Source: Epiperipatus broadwayi (lineage: Eukaryota; Onychophora; Udeonychophora; Euonychophora; Peripatidae). Taken from it: a stretch of 64,000 nt of DNA. The stretch covers positions 124,001 through 188,000 of the forward strand of contig JAQFVV010000288.1 of NCBI GenBank assembly GCA_028023455.1, read 5' to 3'. How positions within the stretch are numbered: the first letter of the stretch is position 1; each line of letters begins with the position of its first letter. Below the pieces are notes generated by a model. That model was not told the DNA's origin, did not search any database, and saw nothing but the letters and a program-made list of their open reading frames with translations. Positions 20,503 through 37,559 of this stretch are shown here, one piece after another. The translations under genes and the position numbers were made by a program.

Positions 20503-22102
20503 TTATTGTTCTGTATTGTAACTGCAACCTGGTTTGGGAAACTGATAATTGTGATCAGTTCTCCTATCACATCTTTCTTTGTTTTGAAGTGATACACTTC
20601 TGTTTTGTTCTATTTTTGGGTGTTTATCAGGCCATATGTCATCATGATGGCTTGTATTTCTAGCCACACTTTCTTGCAGGTTATGATCACTATTTGATCT
20701 TCTTATATCCGGGTTTGGTAAGGGCTCTGCACATTTCCTGTTGAATATCTTCTTTGCCTTTCCAATGGTGGTGTCTGATTTCTTTGGTGCTGATAACACG
20801 GTGGTGTGTCATAGTTGCTATATTGCCAAGGAGACATTTTCCTTTTGTATTTGATGGCTTCTATTCTAGGCCCATCATCTCTTCTATAGGGAGGTTTGTT
20901 TTGTGGTTGCTTTGCTCCTCCTTCCTTGGTCGCTGATGCATCACAGCTATCATAAGCTGTTAATAGTTCAGCAATCTGCTCAATAGATCAACTATCAGTC
21001 CCAATCAGCATTCTTTCTATGTAACTTGGAAAGCTGTGTCGTATCAATCTAATAATTTGGAGTTCAGATAGAGGGTCAGATGTCAAGGCTCTCAACCTGG
21101 CCACCTGTCTTCTAAAGAAGGGTGTCTAAGGCTCTCCTGGTGTACATTTCTCCTGGGACACCTTATATTTAATCCACTCCTGATAATCATCGCTCCAGTA
21201 ACAGTTCATTAGTGCTCCTTTAAACTCATCAAAATCTGTAGGTTGGGTAAACAATGAATCCCACCATGCTTGCGCCGCACCTTGGAGATGACTACATGCG
21301 ATTGCCAGTTTTGCCTCTTCTGTCAATACATTAATACTAAAGTATCTCTCCAAACTGTTTACGTCTTTTATCGATGCTTCATTGCAGCTCCCAGAAAAAG
21401 TTCTAATTTTTAAGAATTGGTACAATTCCAGACATCTGGTTGGTTGTAGGGACTTCATGACTAACTTGGCAATTTTCTTTTTGACTTTCTTTTGGGACTG
21501 TTTCTGCCTCTTTTTGTCTAGGCAATATATTGCTATTTTTTATTTCTATCTCTTTCATCTGGGTGGTCAATATATCCACCTTCTCCTGCATGGATTCTTG
21601 AATTCTTATTATTTTTGTATCCATGGTCTCACATATTTGGGTCATTTTAACTTCTTGCTCTATTAATGAGCCTTTAACTTCATTCATGACATCTTCCTTT
21701 ATTTTTAATATTTGATCATTTATCTGCTTAATTATTTGTTTAAACTTTTCATTCTGATTTTTCACTGCTTCCATAATTTGTTTTTCTATTCTTTGGTTTG
21801 CTTCTATTGCTTGCTTGTTATCTTCTTCTCATTGTTTGATATTATCTTCTCTTTGTTTATCTCTTTTTTGGTTATCTTCTTCTCATTGTTTGATATCATC
21901 TTCTCTTTGTTCATCTCTTTTCTTTTGGTCTGCTTTTATAATTTCTATTAACTGGGCTAACATAGATGTCTCCCCTATTTTCTCTGATTCCTCATCTGCT
22001 TTGGCTTCTTGTTTATCTTCTTTCTCAGGAAGTTCCTCTATGCTTTCTGTATTCATCATTTTTTTTGTTTTTGATCTGGTTTTCATCAATATTTTATTCT
22101 AG
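20503..22102 (-). pseudogene. Broken gag of the second LTR family
   Basis: Pieces run from an ATG at 22089 (MMKTRSKTKKMMNTESIEEL, a charged coiled-coil-like start), through two in-frame TGA codons inside a duplicated ~54 bp segment (21830-21900), to the piece 21774-21403 and, after a frameshift, 21458-21126. The last carries KIRTFSGSCNEASIKD, HLQGAAQAWWDSLF and NCYWSDDYQEWIKYKV. These match the Gag core at 12278-13396 at corresponding positions. Downstream frames (to about 20503) hold RQVARLRALTSDPLSE and a basic C-terminus. There is no zinc knuckle. The protein would form the capsid, but this copy is dead. Confidence 0.8.
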
Positions 22103-22363
22103 TTTATTTGTATTTTTTTATTTTGACTTTGATAAGCTTCTCTCTCCATCCACACCATGATTTAACTCCATCTTCTTTGAAATGCCTGTTTTATTCTCTA
22201 TGCCATTCATTTTTGTGTTGTTTTTCTTTTAAACTTTTATTTTTCCACCCTTCTTGAATAAATCACATCACTGCATCATATGCAGTGTTCATATCACAGA
22301 ATCATGATCTGCTTATGCCTATGGGTAGGCTATCTAGATCAGGTCTCACAGTAGAGTGGCAAA

Positions 22364-23921
22364 TGTAACCGGACCCCATACAACCCTTTTATTACATCGG
22401 TTGTAACACTTTCCTGATGAGCATGCTGCAGGAAGGTACTATCGATTGTTATTCCCCAATGCAGATGTTAACACCCCCTACAACAATATTTCCTGCTCAT
22501 CAGAGGATGTAGCAACATAGAGGCTGGAAGCATCTAGCTATTTATATGTTTGGCTTTCCAAACAGTGCCACTAGAGCTCCATTTTACCACAACCTTACTT
22601 ACATAGGTCTAGTTATGTCAGACATAGCTCAGTAGGCATGAGATTCTCATGAACAAGTGCAATGAATGATGAGTGATGCAAAGAAATAATAAAATTGAAC
22701 AACTGGAGAACTAAAAGTAGTTTTAGGTAACAACTATTTTATTTAACAACTGATAATATTTTATTCAGAGTTCCACTTAAGAGATGATGTTTAGAAGCAG
22801 TTTAATTTAGTAATAGTTCATTTTCAAATTCACTTATGAGAAGAAGTTTTGGAAGTAGTCTAATTTAACAATAGTTCATTTCAAGTCCATTAATGTGGTT
22901 TAAATTACTCCCACAAAATCAATATTCAGATAAATATTAAGCATTTGTAATTTTATTTCAATATGCAGGTAAGCATTTAGAGTCCATAGAGTATTTCATT
23001 AAATTTATTAAATCCAGTAATGTGGTTTAAATTACTCCCACAAAATCAATATTCAGATAAGTATTAAGCATTTGTAATTTTATTTCAATATGCCGGTAAG
23101 CATTTAGAGTCCATATAATATTTCATTATTTTATTTATAATTTATAATAAAGACGTTCAAATATTTTTATAAAATAATTTTTGTGCAACTACTTCATAAT
23201 TTCAATTTATAATTTATAATAAAGACGTTCAAATATTTTTATAAAATAATTTTTGTGCAACTACTTCATAATTTCAATTTATAATTTATAATAAAGACGT
23301 TCAAATATTTTTCTAAAATAATTACCTTCCAGTCATTCAGTCTGATTTCTTCAAAAAAGAGGGCGGGTTATTTCATCTAGATAGCATTATCTTGTAAAAT
23401 CATGGCTTGGTATGGAGAGTTGAAGCTGTTAGTTTACTCCTTTATCATTACAATTCTTTTAATAATGCTTTCTTTTTTCCATTTTTAAGTGTTGGTAAAA
23501 GCTATATTTTAAGGTGATGAAAGTCAGAATTGAGTAATACACTTTAAAAAAAATCAATCTGTCTCTCTCCGAATTTTTGAACAACTTCTTTTTTTTTTCT
23601 GCCATGCCTAATTTGCATACTGCCTCATTTTAGCTCAAATGTTTTTCTTCTTTTTATCCCTCTTAATGATTGGATAATCTAATTTTTTCAGTGGTATAAA
23701 ATAAAAAAACAAGATGATATAAGACTTTATTCAAAACCATCGATCAAAAAACCAAAAATATACTCTTTTTAACAAATCACAGCTTTTATTCACCTCTTAA
23801 TTTGAAACTATAAACTTTTTGCTTTATTTCATTCCAAATTTAATCAAATCATGCTAGTCATTTTCAAATGGGGGGAGGGGATCTTTTGAAAATATATATG
23901 AGGAACAGTATATCTGTTTCA
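22364..23921 (-). repeat. LTR (5' LTR in element sense) of second family
   Basis: The 1,558 bp partner of 18440-19920 is longer because the segment 'aatttataataaagacgttcaaatattttt...' is present three times (about 23140-23310) instead of two. Confidence 0.85.
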
Positions 23922-23945
23922 ATATATATATATATATATATATAT
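23922..23945. repeat. (TA)n tract
   Basis: TA repeats begin directly after the CA end of the LTR, matching the TA tract before 18440. Confidence 0.9.
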
Positions 23946-28541
<4,596 letters not shown>

Positions 28542-29904
28542 TATAACATTTTCCGTTTAGCTAGGCCTCTACACGCTAATATAAACTGTGCGCGAGTTGA
28601 TCAAGCAATGTCAAAAAAGAAGAAAGTTGTATTTCTATTCTAAAAACACAGCTATATTTCCTGATCAACTCGGCCTATTAATAGTTGAGAATTTATGCTA
28701 TCGATGAAGTCAGCTTTTAATTTATTTGATAGGCACCAGAGTTCTGCATGAACTCACTGAAAACGTCACATAACATCTCACAAATTAAAAAGAAAAATGT
28801 TTTTAAACTAATCGGTATTACATCATACCGTAACGAGAATTTTTTTTTTTTAGATTACAATTCCTGGGCTTATTCAAACATATTGGCAAAGGTAAGTTGC
28901 GTTCGTAGCTTTTGCTAAACTAATAATAAATTTAATAATAAAAACTAATAAATATTAATAAAGCACAAATGAAAATTGCTATTAGAAATATTTTTTATTC
29001 TAACAGATTAAAATATTTAACGTTAAATTACTTCAATAAATTGGAGAGAACACACAATAATTCAAAAGTGAAACATTAATAAAAAAAGATAACTGTTAAT
29101 TAATTCATTAAAAAGTTCTTGATTAAATAAGAGTCTCTTTATCAATTAAATTAAAGTCTTTATCGGGATCCTATTATAAGCTTATATTTAAGAATGGTTT
29201 GTCGACAATTTAGTCACAATCGGGAATAATAAGAGTCATAGCTTACCGGTAAGTTTAGTGAAATCACGATGGTTGTAGATAACTATGCATAGTTTTTCGG
29301 GGTTAAAATGAGCTCACGGCCTTTGATTATTAGTTGATCTTGGTGCTGGTTCCATAGGCTAGTTGTGTAAGCTTCTCTGGTGTCCATCGATAACGATGTA
29401 AGCTAAAGCTACTCTCGTATGAAGAACTTTTTTATCATAGAGTGGTCTGGATTCTTTAATCCAAAACAAACCAAAAGAATATCAGGCAACCAAGACATTC
29501 CTCCAACCGAATCCCTCCTTTTTATACTAAAGGTCCAGTTTTTGGACTTCTGCGCATGCTATTATCATGGCGTTTTGTGTTTATAATCTTATATATTCTT
29601 TATAAAATTTATGTTACAAAGTCTTTATTTTTTTCAGCATAATTCTGCCATCTTTAATTAGTTGAAATATTTTTACTTTCTCTTATCTAGATTGGTAATT
29701 TGTGTCTTTTGTTCTCTCCAATTCTACTTTTATTTCTAATTACATTTAAAAAAAATACGAAAGAATTATTTAACTTTCATTGTATGTTATTTTATTTAAA
29801 AAAAATTATAGTCAAAAAAAAAATCTAAATTTACTTTTATTTTTTTATTTTTTAGCTTTTACCAAATGCCAATATATTTGCAACGTATATAAATAAACGT
29901 TACA
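28542..29904 (-). repeat. Solo LTR related to the young gag-only element
   Basis: It starts TATAACATTTTCC (probably TGTAAC originally) and ends CGTTACA, 1,363 bp. Along its length it shares blocks with the LTR at 10405-11756: 'gcgagttgatcaa', 'acacagctat...tttcctgatcaact', the palindrome CTTACCGGTAAG at 29242-29253, and 'tctgcgca'. (TA)n lies on both sides. No internal region or partner LTR is present, so it is most likely a solo LTR left by LTR-LTR recombination. Confidence 0.75.
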
Positions 29905-30059
29905 ACATATATATATATATTGAAACCTAAAAAAATGGACCAGAAGGGATAATAAAGTGCCAAAATTGCAAACAATGGTGAAAAAATAGTAGGCTAATTA
30001 TAGCAATAATAATTAGCTCAAAAGTGTAGGCTAACAATAATAGTAATAATGACAATCAT

Positions 30060-31740
30060 TTCATCATCATCATCATTATCAACCATTATCAATCCACTGC
30101 AGGATGAAGGTCTCTCCAAGTTTAATCCATCTTCTCCGATCTTTAGCTTCTCTTCTCCACATCAGCCCTACACATTTTCTTATTTCATCCATCCATCTTA
30201 CATGTGGACTCCTTCTGGGTCTTTTACAATCTCTTGGAATCCAGTTTAAAATTTCAATTGTCCATCTATTATCATCTCTTCTAGCAATATGTCCAGCCCA
30301 ACTCCACTTCAATCTTTTAATTTTTTCAATGAGGTCAGTAACACCTGTTTGTTCTCTTACCCATACATTGCGTTTTCGATCTCTTCTTGTTACTCCCAAC
30401 ATACATCTCTCCATACTTCTTTGAGTGGTCTGAAGTCTCTGTATTGATCTTCTATTAAGTGTCCAAGTCTCAGATCCATAAGTAAGAACTGGTAAAACAC
30501 ATTTGTTAAAAGCCTTTCTTTTCAAACACATAGGCATATTTCCTTTTAATATCAAGTTATTTCTACCAAAAGCACTCCAACCAAGTTTAATTCTATGATT
30601 AATTTCCTCTATTATGTTTCCATCTGTATTAATAATCTGACCAAGGTATTTGTAACTCTTAACTTCTTCTAATTCATCATAATCAATCTTTATTTTCATA
30701 TTTGGAGCAAATCGATTAAACATTACTTTATTCTTTTTAACATTTATCTTTAGTCCTACTTTCCTACTTTCCTACTTTCATCTGATAACTCCTGCAACAT
30801 TTCCTGCAGCTCGGAAGCATTATTTGCAAAAACAACTACATCATCTGCGAAATCTAAATGACTTAAATAATCTCCATTTACTTTCACTCCTTTAGTTTCC
30901 CATTTTAATCCACAAAATACTTCTTGCAGCACTGCTGTAAAAAGTTTTGGAGATATGGAGTCACCTTGTCTTACACCTTTCTCAATGTTGACTTTCCCAG
31001 TATCATTATGTAATCTAATTGTTGCTGTTGCATTTTTATAAATATTCTTTAAAATATGACAATATCCTGGATCTATACCTTGATGATCCAATGCTTTAAT
31101 CACTGAAGAAATGTTTATAGAATCAAATGCCTTTTCATAATCTACAAATCCAAAACATAATGACAACTCATATTCATTTGTCCTTTCTATAACTTCTCTC
31201 AATACTTGAATATGATCTACTGTACTAAAACCACTTTTAAATCCAGCTTGTTCTCTTGGTTGGTGAAAATCCAAGGTTCTCTGTAGACGAGTTGTAATTA
31301 TCTTGGTAAAAATTTTATATAAAACTGATAAAAGGCTGATAGGTCTGTAATTTCTAATATCTTCTTTATCACCTTTTTTAAATATTAATATTATTACTGC
31401 ATTCTTCCAATCATCCGGTACATCTTTATCATTTAGACATTTGGTATATAACTTTGCTAATATTTTTTCTGTTTCTTCACCTGCTTCTTTTAATATATCA
31501 ATTATAATTCCATCATTACCTGGAGCCTTTCCTTTTTTCATACATTTAATTGCATTTCTCACTTCTTCATTTAAAATTCTGGGCAATTCGGAAGATGTAA
31601 TAGATATAGGAGGTACTTGTTCTTTATTACTATATAATTCTTGATAAAAATTTTCTACCAATTTCATAATGTCATCCCTCTTTTTAGTAATAATTCCATC
31701 TTTTTTCCTTATTGCAGATATAAATTTCCTACCAAGAAAT
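30060..31740 (-). mobile_element. RTE-type non-LTR retrotransposon, copy 2 (5'-truncated)
   Basis: Same family as 5982-10380, on the same strand, with the 3' end at a (CAT)n-like run (30060-30075). Homology stops at about 31735-31760, within the region upstream of the RT, so the endonuclease is missing; 5' truncation is usual for LINE copies. The RT is nearly intact, so this copy is younger than copy 1 or less damaged. It shows the uninterrupted sequence at both insertion sites of copy 1. Confidence 0.85.
30079..30723 (-). pseudogene. RTE C-terminal domain (copy 2)
   Basis: An open frame of 214 codons encoding the region after the RT: YKYLGQIINTDGN, TYGSETWTLNRR and LKWSWAGHIARRDDNRW, the block found after the RT in RTE ORFs. 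A frameshift separates it from the RT piece (stop at 30756), within a run where 'ctttcctact' is duplicated. Function of this domain is not established; it may bind RNA or DNA. Confidence 0.8.
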
Positions 31741-31790
31741 CCAAGGATATGCTTGTTCTTTACGCTATATTTCTTTAAAAAATAAAACAT
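30756..31790 (-). pseudogene. RTE reverse transcriptase (copy 2, N-terminally truncated)
   Basis: An open frame of 344 codons. In order: KAPGNDG (residues 88-94), NYRPISLLS (147-155), [46 protein letters not shown] and [13 protein letters not shown]. The catalytic aspartates of motif A (FVDYEKAFD) and motif C (FADD) are present. The first ~15 residues are probably flanking DNA, so the start at 31790 is not a real start. The protein would reverse-transcribe element RNA, but it lacks the endonuclease and is frameshifted before the C-terminal domain. Confidence 0.88.
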
Positions 31791-33650
31791 CAGGAGATGG
31801 AGTGTTTGGATACTGTCTCACGTTAAGACAAATCTTATGCAGCACATCATAGAAAAGATTAGGTCACTTTAAATTCTATTCATGAAATCAATCTTCTAAA
31901 ATAAATTAAGTCTTATCGTTACAAAGATTCTATCTAAACAATCAGATTTCAGCTATAATAATTCTCTCTTAAAATCTTTCAGATCTTTTATGCAATGTAG
32001 TTATTTTATAAAATATTTATGATAATCAAAGCTCAAGGTTTTTTTAATAATGAATTTTTCAATAATCAATAATCTTTTTTTTTTATTTTTTAAATTAACA
32101 AAGAATGTGATCCTAGTAACAAGTAATAAAAATAACATATAATCTTGCCTTTATGGTAAGATAATTATGGCCAGAGCATTTATGATGATCAGTATGTTTA
32201 AATATCTCACCGTTATTTTTTATTACATGAGATGTATTAAACTTAGGTACATGCATCCAGAGATTTGGGTTGTATTTTTGTCTTAAGTTTGGCAGTGGCT
32301 AAGTACATAACCTATGTATAATGGATTCCTGTCAAATCCAGTCACAATGTTGACTGTCAATTTTATGATGTTCATTGTTGAGTGTTCTTTGTTGTCTATA
32401 TAATACTGATGAGTTTTGATTCAAATATTTATCTGAAATGCTGATTATTATAACTTCCTTATTTTTTTCTGATCTGATGGCTCTCATGAACCTCATTCAT
32501 TTCACATTTAACTTTATTTTCTCAAAGTATTTATAAATAGTGGGGTTGATGATGAAGTGTTTCCATCTTCCCATATTCCCCCATGTTTATTTCTCAGAGT
32601 TCCCAACATAAAGCCAATGATGATCAAGTGATGATGGTCAACATACATGGTCACATGATTTTAACCTCCAAAATTATACCTGAGAAAGAAAACTATATTT
32701 TGATGCAAAACTAATTTAAAAATGTATTAATACAAAACATAAAAGAGTATCAATGATCTAATTAAGTTATAATTTGATTTTAAGTTATAAAAATAGCAAT
32801 GTTACTGTATATTTAAAGAGTTCATGTATAAAGTCGAACAGATAATTAAAGAATGATATTTGGAGATATGATTCAGATTTTGACTGTTGAAAATTTTCAG
32901 CTGTACGTTCAGTAAACAATGCTATCGCCATGTATTATTCTATCTTACTCACTATGTCAACCTACTTTCAGGTTTTTATATTTTTTATTGGTTCATGTTC
33001 AAATAATGTAGTCATGCCTTGATCCCAACATATAAGCTTGCAAGAAAAGGACTAAGGCAAAATTTTGTATTTTCTAGCCTCTAAGGCTCAAATGGACAGA
33101 ACAATGCAGAGATGTTCACATTACTATTTGTAATTTGAATTGTAAGTAGCTTATGGTGGATGAATCAAGATATATCTTCTGGTGTTCTTGCTGCATTGCA
33201 CACTTATAGTCCAGTGGCTAGATTCTGTATCAATTCCAGGAGTGCAGATCACTATGAAATTTTTGCTGTCAGATTCTTATCAAATTTGTGAAAAAAAATT
33301 ATTAAATGGTTTGTTACATTAACTTGTACGTAAATAAATACAAATAATAAAAAGTATTAGTAAACTGGAACTCAGACACAGAAAAACATCAGCATGACAG
33401 GATTGCAGAATGAAGAAGGGTAAATAAGTTAAGTTAAACAAAATTAGGCAGATATTGAGACAGTAAGGTTAAAACAAAGGCAAATTAGGGGTAATAATCT
33501 AAGTAATTTTATAAGATTGCATGGAAAAAGAGGTGATGTTAAGCTGTTTTTTATAAGATATCATTTTAAAAGTTCAAATTTATATTTTCTGTGTTGAAAA
33601 ATAACTTACCACATTTTTGGAAGATTACTAAGGTCTGTAACATAAAAATC
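31791..33650. other. AT-rich region without a recognisable gene
   Basis: No ORF or repeat family recognised. A tRNA-like 'agtccagtggctagattctg' at about 33210 is too weak to call. Confidence 0.5.
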
Positions 33651-33654
33651 TATG

Positions 33655-35215
33655 CTGACAATTGCAACATTGAAGAAGATGGAGGATGACTATTATCATA
33701 AAAATAAGATGAATAATCAATGGTAGGAACATTATAAGAAGAGGATGCTTCCATGTTAGCCCAATTATGGCAAATTTTTAACAGAATGGAAGTAATCAGC
33801 AAAGAAAAAGAAAATACAATTTGATCAGAAGAAATGTTAAAGCAAATAAATAAAAAAGAGAAGAGGGTAATAAAAGATAGGGATAATAAAAAGAGTGAAG
33901 AGAATAAAAAAGAGATGAACAAAGATAATCAGATAATAACATGAAAGTATAATGGAAAAAGTAATCAATATAGAGAAAAGATTAATAAAAAGAGGTGAAG
34001 AAAGAGAGAATGAAAATATATATGATAAAGAAAATAAAAGAGGGCAATGAACATAAAGAGGAAATAACTAAAATGGTGCCACAGGAAATAGACTAAAGCA
34101 GTAAAAATGAGCAATGAAATAAAAGACCCATTCAAACAAATTAGAAAGGTAATTAAAAACAAAGCAAAACAAGATGTGAAACAAATCATGTACAAGAGTA
34201 GTGGGTATTAAAATAAGCTAATTAGAAGAGGTATTCACTCTATGAATAATGAAAATCAATGATAGCCTGAAATCTGACCAAGACTGAATAGAGGGTTTGG
34301 CTAGTCAAATTTAAATCCCTACAGGTCAGACATGATGGTAGTATTGTGGAAAGAGTAAAAACGTTGAAGGACAACCAGAAACAAAATAGTTTACTTACCA
34401 AAAAATTGCCATGATTACATTAAAAAGGTAAGAAGACAAAAAAGATAAGATAGAGTAGGCAAAGATGAATATTAAATCTATGAACCAAATATATGAGATT
34501 GTAAATCAGTACTTTAAAATAAAGGCTTTTTTAAAAAAATGCTGGTTAGATACTCATTGGATTTATTAATAATCTGAAAAAAGTATTTCAGCAAAAATGC
34601 TATGTCTGCAAAAACAATACTAGTAATAGCTTATAGTCAACTGCAAGGTGCATCCTGAGCATAGCAGGAGTTGTTATTCCCATAGTATGAGTTGTTATTC
34701 CCATCCTTCTAACGTTTCTGAGATTAAGAAAACTCTCACAAAGTGCTACTATAGTGATGATTACAGAAAAGTATTAAACACAAAATATATCAAGAGAAAG
34801 ATCTTCCTTGTGAGTTCTGCACTCCTTTTTTACTGTAGTTAGGATTACCAGAAAAGTATTAAACACAAAATATATAAAGAGAAAGGTCTTTCTTGTGAGT
34901 TATATACTTCATTTTTTAGAAAGCAAGTGGAAAAATTGAAAGCAATCATTTATGAGCCTCTCTGAGAGTTACAAATCATAACAATATTATGACATAATTT
35001 CTCAAGTCATATTGAAAGAATGATGATTGGCACATACAAGCATACAATTCAGGAGGTGGCTGATGTGTTAAATGCATTTGACAGTAGCAAATCTGTATAT
35101 GCTGAAAAAGGAGAATTTAAACCTCCAAATAAACCAGAACTACAGAATGGAAAATGGTGTTTACATGAATACATCCATAATAGGAAGCACAAGATCAAGC
35201 CATCATCATGGTAGC
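33655..35215 (+). pseudogene. Third, heavily decayed gag remnant
   Basis: On the plus strand, 'SMLAQLW' (about 33750) matches SMLAQL in the gag at 20503-22102 and is followed by a very Lys/Glu-rich stretch with stops. At 34640-34850, SQLQGAS then EIKKTLTKCYYSDDYRK matches HLQGAAQAWW...NCYWSDDYQE. A second copy of the next segment (34845-34920: YQKSIKHKIYKEKG, then FFRKQVEKLKAI) shows a ~100 bp local tandem duplication. The frame at 35020-35214 (MIGTYKHTIQEVADVLNAFD) matches the Gag core end (LIGTDS...IAELLTAYDS). Flanking LTRs were not found. Confidence 0.65.
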
Positions 35216-37270
35216 AAAAGAGCAAAGAAGTAGTGGTACCATGGAAGACAAGAATTTAGAGATGAACTGGTAGTCTCAATAGTCCTACCAGTTCTCAGAT
35301 AACTAGATGGTCCTGAAGTGAATCTAGCCTACATCATATATAAGATGCTTATAAGGAATATTTTATACCATTTTATATTAGAACATGGAAAATTAACTGA
35401 ATTGATAGTGCTGTCATCAAAGAGATTTTTTATGAGATCTCGTTATCATCTTCAATCCCCTAAAGGAAGAGGCAATTATGCTTCTGACTCACAAATTAAT
35501 AAAAAGTAAAATGATGAGAGGAAAAGATACTTTGCAGAGAATAATGATAAATATTATGAAATATTATAGTCTTGCTTTCAGAACCTATGTTGTATATGTG
35601 AGGTTCTCTTATATCTAGAGAAGCAGTGTGTTCATGAAGCTCAAAAAGTGTTATCTCAGCTCGGTACCTACAAAAGGTTTAAAATCTCCCCATACAAGTC
35701 CTTCATATATTAAAAGACTCATAAAGCAAAAGAGCAACGTTTTCTCTTGGCCAAGTATTTCTTTTGTTTTATCTTCAATGGGACCCTTGGTAGTAAGGTT
35801 CATTATTGCTTAAATTGAGAAAGTTTTTAACAATCATGCTCAATTACATACTTGTGTTATGTGGTGAAGTTTTCTGTCCTTCATGGTGCTGGAAATGGTA
35901 TTCATATTCTATGTTAAGAATCACCTCATCTCTAAAAATAAAATTTATATCTTCAAAATGAGATGTAGCCAACAAATCACTTTGTAGCCTGATTCTGAGC
36001 TTATAACTGTTTATGAATATCAATTCACAGCTGTCCATGCCTAAGAATGTTTATAGTAAAACAAAATTGATTGAATTATACTAATGTGTCAAATGTGTTC
36101 AGCATAATTTCTTTTCCAACATTAGATGAGGATGATGTTGTCATGTGATTATAAATTACTATTATAACAACTATAGTTGGCAGTATACTACTTAAGTGTA
36201 AATTTGATTAATTAAAAAAATATATATTTAGTTTTTCCATATTTTATTTTAACAATTAGTAGTTCATTTAATTGAATGTTTTTTTTCTTCTCACATAATA
36301 ATATAAAAATTCTAGATAATTTAATTTAAATAATTTTCAAATATTTTTTTTAAAACATAATAATATTTTTATATGTTATATAATTTGTAACGTTGGTAGC
36401 AAACAAAGAAAATCAATAAAATCAGACAGATAATTTACTTTGTTCTCTCTCTTTAATAAGTCTATCTAATTACCAGTTGATTATAATTTTTAATATTTAT
36501 ACTAAGAGAAAAAAATTATTTTGAGTAAAGTATTGACCAAATTCAATTTTAATCTTTTAAGAGAGATATCATTTCGTTTAATAAGTCTTGAAAGAAAAGG
36601 AAAATGTATAAGATGTTAACATTTTTGTTAAATTTGACTTTGAAACCAGAATTACTATTTATTGTTTCTCCTTATATATCTTCAAAACAACCTGAAGTGG
36701 TCACAAAATCAGGATAATTAACTGATTATTCTGTTTTCATTTTTTCAAGAAAATTTTAATTGGAATGGAATGTCAAACATTCGATGATTCTAATATATAT
36801 TTTTGAATTGTTTTCCAATGACAATGTTGAAGGAGAAAAATAGTTAAACAATTTCATTTGTAAAAATTGCACTAAATTGGTATTATTAAATTGTATCATA
36901 TTGGAGACAAAATTATGATTTGTTTGAAGACAGGATTATTCAAAATTAAGGAATGTGGGCAAAACATAAAAGTTAAGTGTTTTGTGAGAAGCAGTTAATC
37001 ATGATGCATCTGATGAAGAAGACAGCTTGCTAAGCAATAAATAAACAGATATCTTATCCCAAGTGTTTATGTTTTAACCAAGCTTCTAGCATTCTGTGAG
37101 TTTAGTTATACAAATATTTTCTACAATAAAAACAATGTAGTAAGTTTATATAAAATATAGACATCATCTATTTTCATGTAACCTGCCTTTCTAAGAACAA
37201 TATAACTGAGACAAATGTCTCTCAAGTATTCTGCAACCTTGTCTTTCATCATGGAAAAAATAATATATAT
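35216..37270. other. AT-rich region without a recognisable gene
   Basis: Frames of ~60 codons (35318-35509, 35628-35813, minus 36038-35844) show no known domain. The first two might be further decayed LTR-element sequence, since they directly follow the gag remnant. That is inference only. Confidence 0.45.
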
Positions 37271-37507
37271 TGAAGCGGAATCTGAGATTCAGATTGCGAA
37301 TCTGAGATTCAGATTGCGCTTCACAGCCCACCTCAAATCTTCCACTACCAAGCTAAATTCAAACCCTATTCTTGTGTATATATTCTGTTCACTAACACAT
37401 TTTTTCGATTATTATGAACTAACATACTTATTAACTAAGATATATGCAGAGATATCTGAATTTAGGTACACAAAATAAAATTTAACAAATATAGCATTTA
37501 AACATAC

Positions 37508-37559
<52 letters not shown>

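Larger units (their letters stand above)
18440..23921 (-). mobile_element. Gag-only LTR retrotransposon, second family (decayed)
   Basis: LTRs at 18440-19920 and 22364-23921 start TGTAAC and end TGTTTCA and flank a 2,443 bp interior holding only a broken gag on the minus strand. The LTRs differ at scattered bases (for example GGACCACATA versus GGACCCCATA near the start) and by an extra ~75 bp duplication in the second, so this insertion is older than the one at 10405. In element sense a purine-rich GGTGGGAG lies just before the 3' LTR, a likely polypurine tract. No pol remnant is visible. TA tracts flank both outer ends. Confidence 0.8.

Noticed and set aside
20394-20936. Plus-strand open frames over the second LTR element
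   Set aside because: Antisense shadows of the decayed gag C-terminal region on the minus strand.
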